Assembly: GCF_000269805.1 (NCBI RefSeq)
Contig: NZ_JH711481.1
Location: 1,373,217-1,437,216 of the forward strand
DNA length: 64,000 nucleotides
DNA from: Actinomyces massiliensis 4401292
Lineage (GTDB): Bacteria; Actinomycetota; Actinomycetes; Actinomycetales; Actinomycetaceae
Direction: 5' to 3'
Positions within the stretch are counted from its first letter, which is position 1; every line of letters begins with the position of its first letter. The notes below the pieces were generated by a model that saw only the letters and a program-made list of their open reading frames with translations, searched no databases and was not told the DNA's origin. Position numbers and translations under genes: made by a program. Shown in pieces: positions 14,406 through 23,594 of this stretch.

Positions 14406-17150
14406 ATGACGGCCTTCTCCGTCCGTCGCGCAGTCGTCCTGGTGGCGGCACTGTGCATGGCTCTCCTGGGGCTCCTGGGCTCAGCGCCTGCCGTCTCCGC
14501 ATCGCCCGACAAGCCCTCCGATCAGCAGACGGGCCTGTCCGAGTTCGGCTCATGTTTGTCGGGCGGTGGCAAGGGATCTCTGGTGATGCTCATGGATCAG
14601 TCCGGCTCACTGCAGAAGACCGATCCCGACAAGGCGCGGGTGACTGCTGCACAGTATCTGGCCGCGCGACTGGCGTCTTTCTCCACGACGAAGGGCATCA
14701 CGCTGGATGTGCGCGTCGCGGGCTTCGCCTCCAGCTATGCGGGGGCGGGTGACTGGACCTCGCTGACACCGGACGCGCTGGAGACGGTCAAGAGTCAGAT
14801 CAGCGCCGTCGGCGATGACATCAAGGATTACGACACGGACTACTGGAACGCGCTGGAAGGCGCCCGCCAGGACCTGGTCGACCACGACACCTCCGGCTGT
14901 CGCGCGGTGGCCTGGCTCTCGGACGGAGAGTATGACCTGGACGTCCGAGCCTCCGGAGGCAGCCGGAGCGCCGATGACAGCAAGCCCTATGCCCCAGGTG
15001 TCTCGCTCGATTCCGAGGAGGGTGTCGCCGAGGCCGAGCGGGCGGGGACGGCCGATATCTGCCGTCCGACGGGTGTCGCCGATCAGCTGCGCTCCTCGAA
15101 GGTGACTCTCCTGGGACTCGGCTTGACCAGCGGGGATACCGACTTCACCTTCATGAAACGGATCGTGGGCGGCGGCGGGACGAACGCCGGGACGAACGGC
15201 GTGGATGTATGCGGCGATGTGTCCTCGCCGACGGGCGCCTTCTATCCGGTTTCAGACATTGATTCGCTGCTGCTCGCCTTCGACTCGATCTCAGCCCCGG
15301 GCACGGCGGTGCGCAGTGACTCGGTGAACATCTGCCAGGGCGACGTCTGCACCACGGGGGAGTCGGCCTTCGTCCTGGACAAGTCCCTGCAGAATGTCCA
15401 CGTGCTGGCGTCCTCCGATGTCGAGGGGCTCGAGGCCGATCTGTACGCGCCCGGGGCGACTGAGCCGATTGTCATGTCGCAGTCTTCCGGTCCGCAGACG
15501 TCCTCCGGTGTGAGCTACGAGTGGTTGACTCCGCGCTCTCTTCAGATCGACCTCGCTGCGGACTCGGTGCCAACATGGAGCGGCCAATGGCGCCTGGCCT
15601 TCGTCGACAAGAGCTCCTCGACGGAGGGCGAGCAGGCGCACATCAATCTTGACCTGTCCTCGCCCCTGACGCTGTCCTGGAAGGACCTGGAGAGCACCGA
15701 GTTGCATCAGGGCGAGACGGCCGACAATGTGCAACTGACGCTCCTCGACCATGCCGACGGCGAGCCGGTCGATGTCTCGAGCCTGACGGGCACGATTGCC
15801 GCATCCGTGACTCTGACGGACTCGCAGGGAGCAGAGACCACCCTCTACGAATCGAACGACTTCGGAGAATTGAGCAAACCGCTCAGTATCCCGATTGGGG
15901 CGGATGTCGCTCTTGGCGAGGCGACCGTGACGAGCTCGGTGACGGTGACCACCGCCTCGACCACCGGTGCCGACGGCAGTCGGATCGATGGCACCACCCT
16001 TGCTCCGACGAAGGCGACCACGGAGGTGACCATCAATCCGCCGCTGGACTTCCCGGCCCTGTCGGCCCCGGTCGACTTCGGGCGTCTGGAGAAGGACACG
16101 ACGGCCCGCGCAGCGCTGCAGATCAGGGGACCCGGTTGCGTCTGGGTGCCATCGGACGCCGTCACCCTCACGGGCGCACCCGAGGAGGCCGGCACGATCA
16201 CGATGACATCCGACGCGGCTTCGCAGGACTCCTGCGTAAGCGTCCCCGAGGGCGGTACCGCCGACCTTGATCTGTCCCTGTCGACCCACGACCATGCCAA
16301 TGGCGCGATTACGGGGAATGTCTCCGTGATGGTGGCGCCGCTGGACGAGCCGGACCGCGCTCAGACGGTCGACGTGCCCTTCCGGGCGGAGATGCGCCGC
16401 CCGCTTGACGTCGGGACGGCATGGACCGCTTTCGCCATTGCCCTCCTGGCAGGCATCGGGATTCCGGTCGGTTTGCTGTACCTGTTCAAGTTCCTTGCCG
16501 CCCGCATCCCGAGTGGCACCGTTGCCGTGGCGACGACCATCGTCGATGTGCCGCAGGACGATTCGCCCGCCGCCATTGAGATCCCCTCTCAGGACTGGGC
16601 TTGGGTCTCGGTGCCGAAGGGGGCACGGGAACTGTCGGTCGGGGGCTGCACTCTGCGCACGCGGATGGGCGCCTCGCCGATGTCCGTTCCCGATGTCACT
16701 GTTGTTGCGCCGGATGCGCCCTCGATCTCTGGAGCATCGCCGATCGGCGCTCGCAAGGGGCACGCGGTCCTGCCCTTGAGCGTGCGAGGGAATTGGATCG
16801 CGGTCCTTGATCAGCCCGATTCTCCTCGACGCGTCACTGTCGTCCTGGTGGCATCCATGGACGACAGGGCCAAGGAGCGACTGGTGGAGACCGCCGGCCG
16901 CGAGTTGGCGACCGGCGTCGCCCGAATTCGGCTCATGCGGCCAGATCATCCGCATGAGCCGCATTCGGGCGACTCGGGAACTGGCGAGCCGGTGACGGGC
17001 TCCAGTGGTGGCGCGCTTCCCGGGGTCGGGGACGACCCGGCGGACTCGGGATTCGCCTCCGGGCTGCCTACGCTCAATGAGGACGATCCGTTCGCAGGAT
17101 ATACGACACGGCCGGACTCGCCAGGGTCCGGGAACTCCTCCACCGTCTGA
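14406..17150 (+). CDS. secreted, membrane-anchored VWA-domain protein
   Basis: 914 aa. The chosen ATG gives a signal peptide (two Arg, then VVLVAALCMALLGLLGSA, likely cleavage near residue 32). The earlier in-frame ATG at 14373 would overlap the previous gene and spoil the signal. A von Willebrand A domain follows: the MIDAS motif D64-x-S66-x-S68 in VMLMDQSGS and a second metal-site segment LSDGEYD at about D173. Residues 330-650 are beta-rich and extracellular. One TM helix (WTAFAIALLAGIGIPVGLLYLF, about 665-690) leads into a cytosolic tail of about 225 residues. VWA heads bind protein ligands through a metal ion, so this is a plausible sensor or adhesion component. It lies 44 bases upstream of the tubulin-like gene. 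Confidence 0.88.
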   Translation: MTAFSVRRAVVLVAALCMALLGLLGSAPAVSASPDKPSDQQTGLSEFGSCLSGGGKGSLVMLMDQSGSLQKTDPDKARVTAAQYLAARLASFSTTKGITLDVRVAGFASSYAGAGDWTSLTPDALETVKSQISAVGDDIKDYDTDYWNALEGARQDLVDHDTSGCRAVAWLSDGEYDLDVRASGGSRSADDSKPYAPGVSLDSEEGVAEAERAGTADICRPTGVADQLRSSKVTLLGLGLTSGDTDFTFMKRIVGGGGTNAGTNGVDVCGDVSSPTGAFYPVSDIDSLLLAFDSISAPGTAVRSDSVNICQGDVCTTGESAFVLDKSLQNVHVLASSDVEGLEADLYAPGATEPIVMSQSSGPQTSSGVSYEWLTPRSLQIDLAADSVPTWSGQWRLAFVDKSSSTEGEQAHINLDLSSPLTLSWKDLESTELHQGETADNVQLTLLDHADGEPVDVSSLTGTIAASVTLTDSQGAETTLYESNDFGELSKPLSIPIGADVALGEATVTSSVTVTTASTTGADGSRIDGTTLAPTKATTEVTINPPLDFPALSAPVDFGRLEKDTTARAALQIRGPGCVWVPSDAVTLTGAPEEAGTITMTSDAASQDSCVSVPEGGTADLDLSLSTHDHANGAITGNVSVMVAPLDEPDRAQTVDVPFRAEMRRPLDVGTAWTAFAIALLAGIGIPVGLLYLFKFLAARIPSGTVAVATTIVDVPQDDSPAAIEIPSQDWAWVSVPKGARELSVGGCTLRTRMGASPMSVPDVTVVAPDAPSISGASPIGARKGHAVLPLSVRGNWIAVLDQPDSPRRVTVVLVASMDDRAKERLVETAGRELATGVARIRLMRPDHPHEPHSGDSGTGEPVTGSSGGALPGVGDDPADSGFASGLPTLNEDDPFAGYTTRPDSPGSGNSSTV

Positions 17151-17194
17151 CTCGGCGACCGGCGCCGGAGATGCCGGAGATAAGGAAGCGAATA

Positions 17195-20100
17195 ATGTAC
17201 AAAGTGCTGGTCATCGGCTGCGGTGGTTCGGGTGCGAAGACGTTGTCGTACATGATGGATCAGCTGCGCGCGGATCTGGCCGTTTACGGGATTGAGGAGA
17301 TCCCGGGGTGCTGGCAGTTCCTCAATGTGGATACTCCTGTTCAGGAGGAGACCAGCGCCGTCGGCTCTGTGAGTCGGCAGGGCGGGGCGTACGTGTCGTG
17401 CGGTGTGGCTGACGGCCGCTACCGGACGGTTGACGAGGTGCTGACGACCCGAGTGCAGTCCCGGGATGCTGGGGGATTGCGTCATCTGGCAACATGGATA
17501 CCCCGGCGCCCGAAGGACGTGTCCTTCCCGGTGACCGTGGGAGCGGGGCAGTTCCGCGGCATCGGACGGCTGCTGATCCTGCGGCGACTCGGCGACGTGC
17601 GCGAGGCCGTGGAGGCGGCTCTGGCGCGAATGGCCAGTCCGCAGGCGCGGGAGGCCGCCGAGCAGGTGGCGCGCACCGTTCCTGGGATGGGAGACGCTCC
17701 GAGTTCGTCGGCGTCTCCCATGGTGCTGGTGGTCTCGTCGATGGCCGGCGGCTCTGGCGCGTCCATGACCTTGGACGTGTGCCGATTGGTGGCGGGGGCG
17801 ACGACGACTCCGGCAATCGATCCGCAGAAGATCTCGGTCTTCCTGTACACGGCGGAGGTATTCGAGGAGGTCCCGGATCATCTGCGTGCGGGCATGCCGG
17901 GGAATACCCTGGCGATGCTGGGCGAGATCGTGGCTGCTCAGACGGGCGCCGAGGGCGACGCCGCCCGGCTCGATGCTGACCTGTATTCGCTGTTCGGAGT
18001 CTCGATCACGGCCGAGCGGGCCTTCAAACGCGTCACGCCTATCGGCCTGAGGGCCGGGGGGACGGGCGCCGTCTTCGGCGACGGCAGCACCGATGGGGTC
18101 TTCCGCGGCATGGGACGGGGTCTGGCCCGCTACATCTCGTCACCGGCTTTCGATCGATATGTGAGTTTCGATATTGCCAACGACGTGGATGTGCCGAATC
18201 GCAGTCTGGTGAGCTGGGACGTGGACCCGACAGACACGGCGTGGTCCTCATTCGGGTACGCCTCCTTGAGCATGGGGCGCGACCGGTACGCCGAGTACGC
18301 GGCGCAGCGACTCGCTCGGCGTACGGTCGATCATGCTCTGGACGGGTTCCGTCTCCCCGGAGGCTCGTCGAACGACTCGCAGCGCCTGGCGGATCTGTGG
18401 GAGCACCGCCGATCCGGCGAGCTCGTGCAGATGGGACTGCCGATGTCGGCGGGAACGACCATGATGGGCGCGACGAGTGCCATCGATCGTGAGACTCTCG
18501 ACTGGCTGCTGTCCGACCAGGCCAGCAAAGCGCTCAACAAGACCCAGCTGGCAGCTCGCGCACGCAGCACCGTCAACGCGGTCATGGCACGCCGACCGCA
18601 GACGGAGGGCATGCCGGTCGCCGAGTGGGGAGCGGCCATGGCGAACTGGTTGCGTACGCAGGAGAATCTCGTCCGCCCGGAGTTGGAGGACGCCAGCCTT
18701 CAACTCGCGGTGCAGCGTGCTCGGGAGCACCTCGATCGCATTGTTGATCAGACGCGTCGAGACCTCGCCGATCTGGGGATCCCGTACGCGATCCACGTCA
18801 TGGGGGAGCTGGGACAGTCGGGCGGCGCCCTCAGGCCGCTCGCCGATCGGCTGGAGCAGGTGGGGGCGCAGTGCCCGTCCTCCGCTCTGAAGATTCCGGA
18901 CACGCTGTCCTCGACTATGCGGGGCATGGGCAAGACCCTCCTCGGCGAGGCCGGGAGCGAACAGCTTGTGGACCGGTTGACCACCGGGCTGACGGATTCG
19001 GTCTTCCAATGGCTGCTCGCCCGATCCGCAACCGCTCTGGCCGTGGCGCTGCGGGATCTGGCGGCCTCAGCGGTCAAGCCGCTCTCCGATGCCATGGACG
19101 ATGCTCGCAAGGTCCTGGAGCTGGAGCGCAAGGACGATCACAGTGCGATCGGGGTCGCGGATGTGGCGACCGATCTCTACCAAGCATGGCCGGGCGAGCC
19201 GCTGGCCGGGGAGCCGGATGACCTGGCGGTGCCGAAGCGATTCGCGACGGCGCACAACGAGGTGGTTCTCATGGGCGTGGAGCAGTACCCGGGGCGCTTC
19301 CAGGAGCACATTGCGGGCGCAGTTCCCCAGGAGCTGGGAGGAGACCTCCATCAGGCCTACGCGGAGGCCGTGCGCGAGGTCCTCACCGGTCGGTGGGAAC
19401 AGGGCAGCGGGGACCGGGCTCCCGAGGATCTGCTGAGGGTGTCGACGCGCTGGGTTCCGGCCGGGCTCCAGGGGGCGACCGGCAACGCGCTCCCGACTGC
19501 GGCGAGGTACGAGTTGAAGCTGCGAGCGGCCGATGTGGTGGGACGGGCGCGGGCCTTCGTCGGGCGCCGTGGTGAGGTCTTCGCGAGGTTCACATCGCAG
19601 TCCCTGCGCGAGTACCTGGAGGACGACGCGGTGGGGGACTTCGAGAAGTCGCAGCGCTCCGAAGAGGTGCTGGCGGGGCTCAAGCGGGTGCTGGACATGG
19701 CACGGCCGCTGGTGGAGGTCGACGAGAGGATCTACTCCGATCTGCACGACGGCGAACGTCCGCGACTGTCGTTCACGTTCTCCGCGATCCCATTCCGCGG
19801 ACTGGATGTGGCGGGGCAGTTCCTGGAGTACCTCAAGAACAACCCATCGGTCGCTCCGGGGCTGCTCGGGGAGGTGGAGAGGAGCCTCGACGACGAGGAG
19901 GTGCCGCGCGTGGATGTGTTCGGCTCCTATCCGCGCACCCTTCCCGTGGCGTACTCGGGGCTGCTGAATTCGGTGTCGAAGACCTGGGACGGCGCCATCG
20001 GCTCCGACGGCGCGCGGGGCGCCTTCTGGAAGTGGCGCCGCGCCCGCCCACTTCCGGGTGGACTGCCGGTGGGGGATGAGGAGCGCCGGGCCATGGTGCG

Positions 20101-20767
20101 CGGCTGGTGGGCCGCGACGCTGTCCGGCGGAGTGGACCGCCCGGAGTGGAAGGACCGGTCCGCCGCCCGTCCCGTGCGGATCTGGGACCGTGGGGAGGGC
20201 GAGTGGGTGGCCTTCCCATATCCGCTGCTGACCCCGAGAGCGCGCATGATCGCCCCCAATGCCTGGTTGGCGTCGGTGCTGGAGTCGATGCTGCTGGCCT
20301 ATGTGCAGATCGAGCGGCGGGGCCTGGAGGCCTTCCGCCCCTGGAAGGTGCTGCGTCGGTGGGCGGATGACGGCGAGAACGACAAGGAGATCTCGATCGA
20401 CGACGATGGTCCGGTGTGGACCGTGCTCGGTGAGCTGCTGGGGCGGGGCCATGTCGCCGGTTTGCCGGTGCCGGGATCGTTGGAGGGACTGGAGGATGCC
20501 GAGGAGCGTCGGAAGAAGCTCCTGGCCCAGTGCGACCTCATTCTGAGGGATTTGGATCAGAAGTACCTGCCCGGTGCCGGTAAGGCGGATGACGCGAAGC
20601 ACTTCACGAACTACGCCAAGCGGGTCCGGGTGGAGACGACGCCCCTGTCCGTCGATCTGGCTCAAGAGATGTACGACGAGCTCGTCGAGGTGCGCGAGAT
20701 CCTGACTCGGGTCGAGCCCTCCTCCGGGGAGCGGTCCGGCGATGACGCCGACGAGATCGAGTACTGA
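17195..20767 (+). CDS. tubulin-like (Tubulin_2 family) protein
   Basis: 1190 aa. ATG at 17195 follows AAGGAAG by 6 bases and gives MYKVLVIGCGGSGAK, a nucleotide-binding glycine loop at residues 8-13. At residues 183-190 MAGGSGAS sits where tubulin/FtsZ proteins carry the GGGTGSG signature; it keeps the Gly-Gly-Ser-Gly core but is degenerate. The nearby VGAGQFRGIGR and LVVSSMAGG segments fit the bacterial tubulin-like family I recall as Tubulin_2. The remaining ~900 residues are mostly helical with no recognised domain. The C-terminus is acidic and ends DDADEIEY. Its stop overlaps the next ATG by one base, which implies translational coupling with the two-TM protein. Whether it polymerises or hydrolyses GTP is not known. 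Confidence 0.85.
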   Translation: MYKVLVIGCGGSGAKTLSYMMDQLRADLAVYGIEEIPGCWQFLNVDTPVQEETSAVGSVSRQGGAYVSCGVADGRYRTVDEVLTTRVQSRDAGGLRHLATWIPRRPKDVSFPVTVGAGQFRGIGRLLILRRLGDVREAVEAALARMASPQAREAAEQVARTVPGMGDAPSSSASPMVLVVSSMAGGSGASMTLDVCRLVAGATTTPAIDPQKISVFLYTAEVFEEVPDHLRAGMPGNTLAMLGEIVAAQTGAEGDAARLDADLYSLFGVSITAERAFKRVTPIGLRAGGTGAVFGDGSTDGVFRGMGRGLARYISSPAFDRYVSFDIANDVDVPNRSLVSWDVDPTDTAWSSFGYASLSMGRDRYAEYAAQRLARRTVDHALDGFRLPGGSSNDSQRLADLWEHRRSGELVQMGLPMSAGTTMMGATSAIDRETLDWLLSDQASKALNKTQLAARARSTVNAVMARRPQTEGMPVAEWGAAMANWLRTQENLVRPELEDASLQLAVQRAREHLDRIVDQTRRDLADLGIPYAIHVMGELGQSGGALRPLADRLEQVGAQCPSSALKIPDTLSSTMRGMGKTLLGEAGSEQLVDRLTTGLTDSVFQWLLARSATALAVALRDLAASAVKPLSDAMDDARKVLELERKDDHSAIGVADVATDLYQAWPGEPLAGEPDDLAVPKRFATAHNEVVLMGVEQYPGRFQEHIAGAVPQELGGDLHQAYAEAVREVLTGRWEQGSGDRAPEDLLRVSTRWVPAGLQGATGNALPTAARYELKLRAADVVGRARAFVGRRGEVFARFTSQSLREYLEDDAVGDFEKSQRSEEVLAGLKRVLDMARPLVEVDERIYSDLHDGERPRLSFTFSAIPFRGLDVAGQFLEYLKNNPSVAPGLLGEVERSLDDEEVPRVDVFGSYPRTLPVAYSGLLNSVSKTWDGAIGSDGARGAFWKWRRARPLPGGLPVGDEERRAMVRGWWAATLSGGVDRPEWKDRSAARPVRIWDRGEGEWVAFPYPLLTPRARMIAPNAWLASVLESMLLAYVQIERRGLEAFRPWKVLRRWADDGENDKEISIDDDGPVWTVLGELLGRGHVAGLPVPGSLEGLEDAEERRKKLLAQCDLILRDLDQKYLPGAGKADDAKHFTNYAKRVRVETTPLSVDLAQEMYDELVEVREILTRVEPSSGERSGDDADEIEY

Positions 20768-23541
20768 TGGCCGCACGAGTACATAGCGAATCGAGTAGTG
20801 AGATGGCAATGACCTCTGCGCGAGACGACGAGGCTCATCGGGACATCGTCTCGGTCTTCATCGCTCCTCCCAGCCAGCGCCCTATTCTCGCAGCCCTCGT
20901 GGACCTGTCGAGCGCCGGTCTGATCGCTCCATTCCACTGGATCGAGGCCGACGCCGACGCCGACGTGGAGGGGCTCGCCGCCGACCCCGATCTGGTCTCG
21001 GTCAGCGACGGGCAGGTCACCGCCTCCCGCTACTCCCATGTCGTCAATCGACATGGCCTGAGGGCTGTCCGGCTCCTTGTCGTGGTCCCAGTGGGGCATC
21101 CGGCCGAGGACGCGCTGACCGCGGAGACCGAGCTCTACTTCCACAGTCTGGGGATCACCTCCACGGCCGAGCGCGAGTGCACCCGCGTACTCGTGCCCTG
21201 GTCGCCGCAGCCCCTTGAGGTCGAGCTCGGACGCGTGGGCTGGAACAACGTCATGCTGTCTCCGGAGGCGACTGCCGATCCCTCCTACAGTCCGACGCCC
21301 TGGTGGGAGGACACGACGATTATCCCCGGTGCGGCCGCCGTCGGACTCGCGGTGCAGGCCGGTCTGTGCGGAACGGTCCAGGACGCCCCGCACGATGGGA
21401 GCCTGAACACCTCGTCCACCTATGTCGAGGTCACCCGCTCCTTCGTCAGGACGACCGATGCCCATGCCGCCGAGGACGATCTCCGTCGTCGGGTCATGAG
21501 TATGGACGGCCGCTTCCCCCGGCCCACCCGGCGGGAGACCGGTGTCCTGCTCCCTCCCTATCCCGACCCCGCCGAGCGGGTCACGACGGCCGCGCAAGTC
21601 TGGAATCAGCGGCACCGGGATAAACTGCGCCGGCGGATGGCGCCCGACCCGGTCGGGGCGGACAAGGAGATCGATTTCCTTCAGGCCCTGAAGCTGTTTT
21701 TCTCCTTCATGCTCAAAGCCGTCCTCGGGGCCCCCGGCGACTGGTTGCGTGGGCAGCTTCGCTCCGCCAAGGCGGCGATCGCCTCGACGACCGGCAGGAT
21801 CGTCTTCGGCCAGGACTCTCCGATGCTCGTGGTCGTCGGCGGAGTGGACGCCGCCGGGAGGAATGCGGGATGGCGGGACATCATGAGCGCCGCCAAGCAG
21901 GCCTCCGCGGTCATGCCCGAGGACTTCCCCCGGTCTGATCAGCCTGTTCGCAGGGATTTCAGCGCCCTGTGGCGGGATCTCGTCTTCGGCGCCCGTGCTC
22001 TCGTCGACGGTTCGGGATGTACCGAGCTGGGCCTGGCGGCCTACGAGGGCTATGTCCCCGACCGTGACGTCATCGCGCCGCCTCGGGACGGCGAGGGCTC
22101 ATTCACCATTGCCGAGACCATCGGCTCGATCGCCGCGGGTACCACGGTCCACGCGTGGGACCGCCTGGAGATCGATCGGATCGGAGCCGAGCTCAGGAAG
22201 GTCGTTGAGGCGAACGGCCCCCATTCCCAGACGGCGGCGCAGTACTTGGCGCGGATGGGGCAGTGGCGCGCACGCGGCAACCAGCGCTTCCTCTCGCTCA
22301 TCGGCGGATTCCTGGCGGACTCCTTCTCCAGGACTCGCCGAGACATTGCCTCTCTCGCCGCTCAGCTCAAGGCTCTTATCCAGCAGGATCTGACCGAGCA
22401 GACCGAGCTCCGCCAGCGCCGGCTGGCCAGCATGATCAGAATCCTGCTCGCGGTGTTCGTCGTGGTGCTCATTGCGCTCGCCGTGCTCGGAGCACTCAAG
22501 ACGATGACCTGGAAAGAGGTCGGGATCATCTCGATCATCGTGTTCCTGGTCTGGCTCATCGCCTCAGTGGCCGTCTTCGTCTCTCAGCAGCGCGAGGTCT
22601 TCCGGCTCATCGCTGCCGCTCAATCGCGGGATCGTCGTCTGCCGGTCATCAATGCGAATCTGCGCCTGGCCATTGAGGACCTCGCTGCTCAGGGGGAGGC
22701 CTATGCGCAGTTCGATCGCTGGGCGTCGGTGCTCACGTCCTTCCTCACCGACCCTCTGGGCGAACGGGACACCGAGCGCACTGCGCGCGAGCACCTCACT
22801 CGGCTGCCCATTCCGATTCAGCGCGTGGAGGTCGAGGCCGACGACGAATCACTGGCGGACGCGGCGGCAGAGCTGCGTTCGAAGGTCTTCACGGTCGGCT
22901 GGGCCGGTCAGGCGTGGGAGGCGCTGAACGCTCGGATGAAGGAGGATCTCACTCCGGACCAGCGCAGTCAGCTCAAGAGCAGGCAGCTCGAGATGTTCTC
23001 GGAGTCCGGTGCGGAGGGATCAGCCTTGAGCAACTGGGCCGAGGGACTCGCATCGAAGGGCGTGCGCTCCGCCGCCGGAGCGGACCACTGGGCGACGTGC
23101 CTGAGGCTGCTCGACGGCGAAGAGGGCGGTCTTTCGCTGGAGCTCATCGCACTCACCCCCGATGGTCGGCGCCATGTCGCCGACTATCGGGAGGATCTTG
23201 CCGCTCGCCGCGGCAGGAGCGTGATTCGGGAGATCTTCGGCGCGAGCGCTCGATCCGGGCAGGAGGGCTTCACGACCGAGGCCGGCCATTGGTTCGCCGA
23301 GCGCCGCGACGGCCTGTCCGAGACGCTCGTCCTGGCCGATTCAACACAGCCCCTGCCCGAATCCGCCTTCATCTACCCCGGGCCGCGGGCGCACGAGGGC
23401 GCCGTACCGGACTCCGTCGTGATCGGGGCCGACGCGGGCGGCGACGACTCGGAGGATGCGTTGCGCACCCGGTGGGACTCGTCCGACCGACCGCAGGTTG
23501 TCAGTGATGGTCCCGATGATGACGACGATCTCGAGTACTGA
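20767..23541 (+). CDS. large two-TM protein coupled to the tubulin-like protein
   Basis: 924 aa, no family recognised. The ATG overlaps the tubulin-like stop (TGATG). A soluble domain of about 550 residues precedes two adjacent TM helices (about 557-577, LLAVFVVVLIALAVLGAL, and 585-604, IISIIVFLVWLIASVAVFV). These form a short hairpin, so both large domains should be on the same, probably cytosolic, side. A region before the helices (about 510-550, SRTRRDIASLAAQLKALIQQ) is likely coiled coil. The C-terminus ends with five Asp and LEY, similar to the tail of the tubulin-like protein. Inference: a membrane anchor or scaffold for the tubulin-like partner. Confidence 0.85.
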   Translation: MAARVHSESSSEMAMTSARDDEAHRDIVSVFIAPPSQRPILAALVDLSSAGLIAPFHWIEADADADVEGLAADPDLVSVSDGQVTASRYSHVVNRHGLRAVRLLVVVPVGHPAEDALTAETELYFHSLGITSTAERECTRVLVPWSPQPLEVELGRVGWNNVMLSPEATADPSYSPTPWWEDTTIIPGAAAVGLAVQAGLCGTVQDAPHDGSLNTSSTYVEVTRSFVRTTDAHAAEDDLRRRVMSMDGRFPRPTRRETGVLLPPYPDPAERVTTAAQVWNQRHRDKLRRRMAPDPVGADKEIDFLQALKLFFSFMLKAVLGAPGDWLRGQLRSAKAAIASTTGRIVFGQDSPMLVVVGGVDAAGRNAGWRDIMSAAKQASAVMPEDFPRSDQPVRRDFSALWRDLVFGARALVDGSGCTELGLAAYEGYVPDRDVIAPPRDGEGSFTIAETIGSIAAGTTVHAWDRLEIDRIGAELRKVVEANGPHSQTAAQYLARMGQWRARGNQRFLSLIGGFLADSFSRTRRDIASLAAQLKALIQQDLTEQTELRQRRLASMIRILLAVFVVVLIALAVLGALKTMTWKEVGIISIIVFLVWLIASVAVFVSQQREVFRLIAAAQSRDRRLPVINANLRLAIEDLAAQGEAYAQFDRWASVLTSFLTDPLGERDTERTAREHLTRLPIPIQRVEVEADDESLADAAAELRSKVFTVGWAGQAWEALNARMKEDLTPDQRSQLKSRQLEMFSESGAEGSALSNWAEGLASKGVRSAAGADHWATCLRLLDGEEGGLSLELIALTPDGRRHVADYREDLAARRGRSVIREIFGASARSGQEGFTTEAGHWFAERRDGLSETLVLADSTQPLPESAFIYPGPRAHEGAVPDSVVIGADAGGDDSEDALRTRWDSSDRPQVVSDGPDDDDDLEY

Positions 23542-23594
23542 GCACTGCCCCTTCCGTCTTCCCGCCTTTCAGAACGTCTCGACAGGATTCGACC

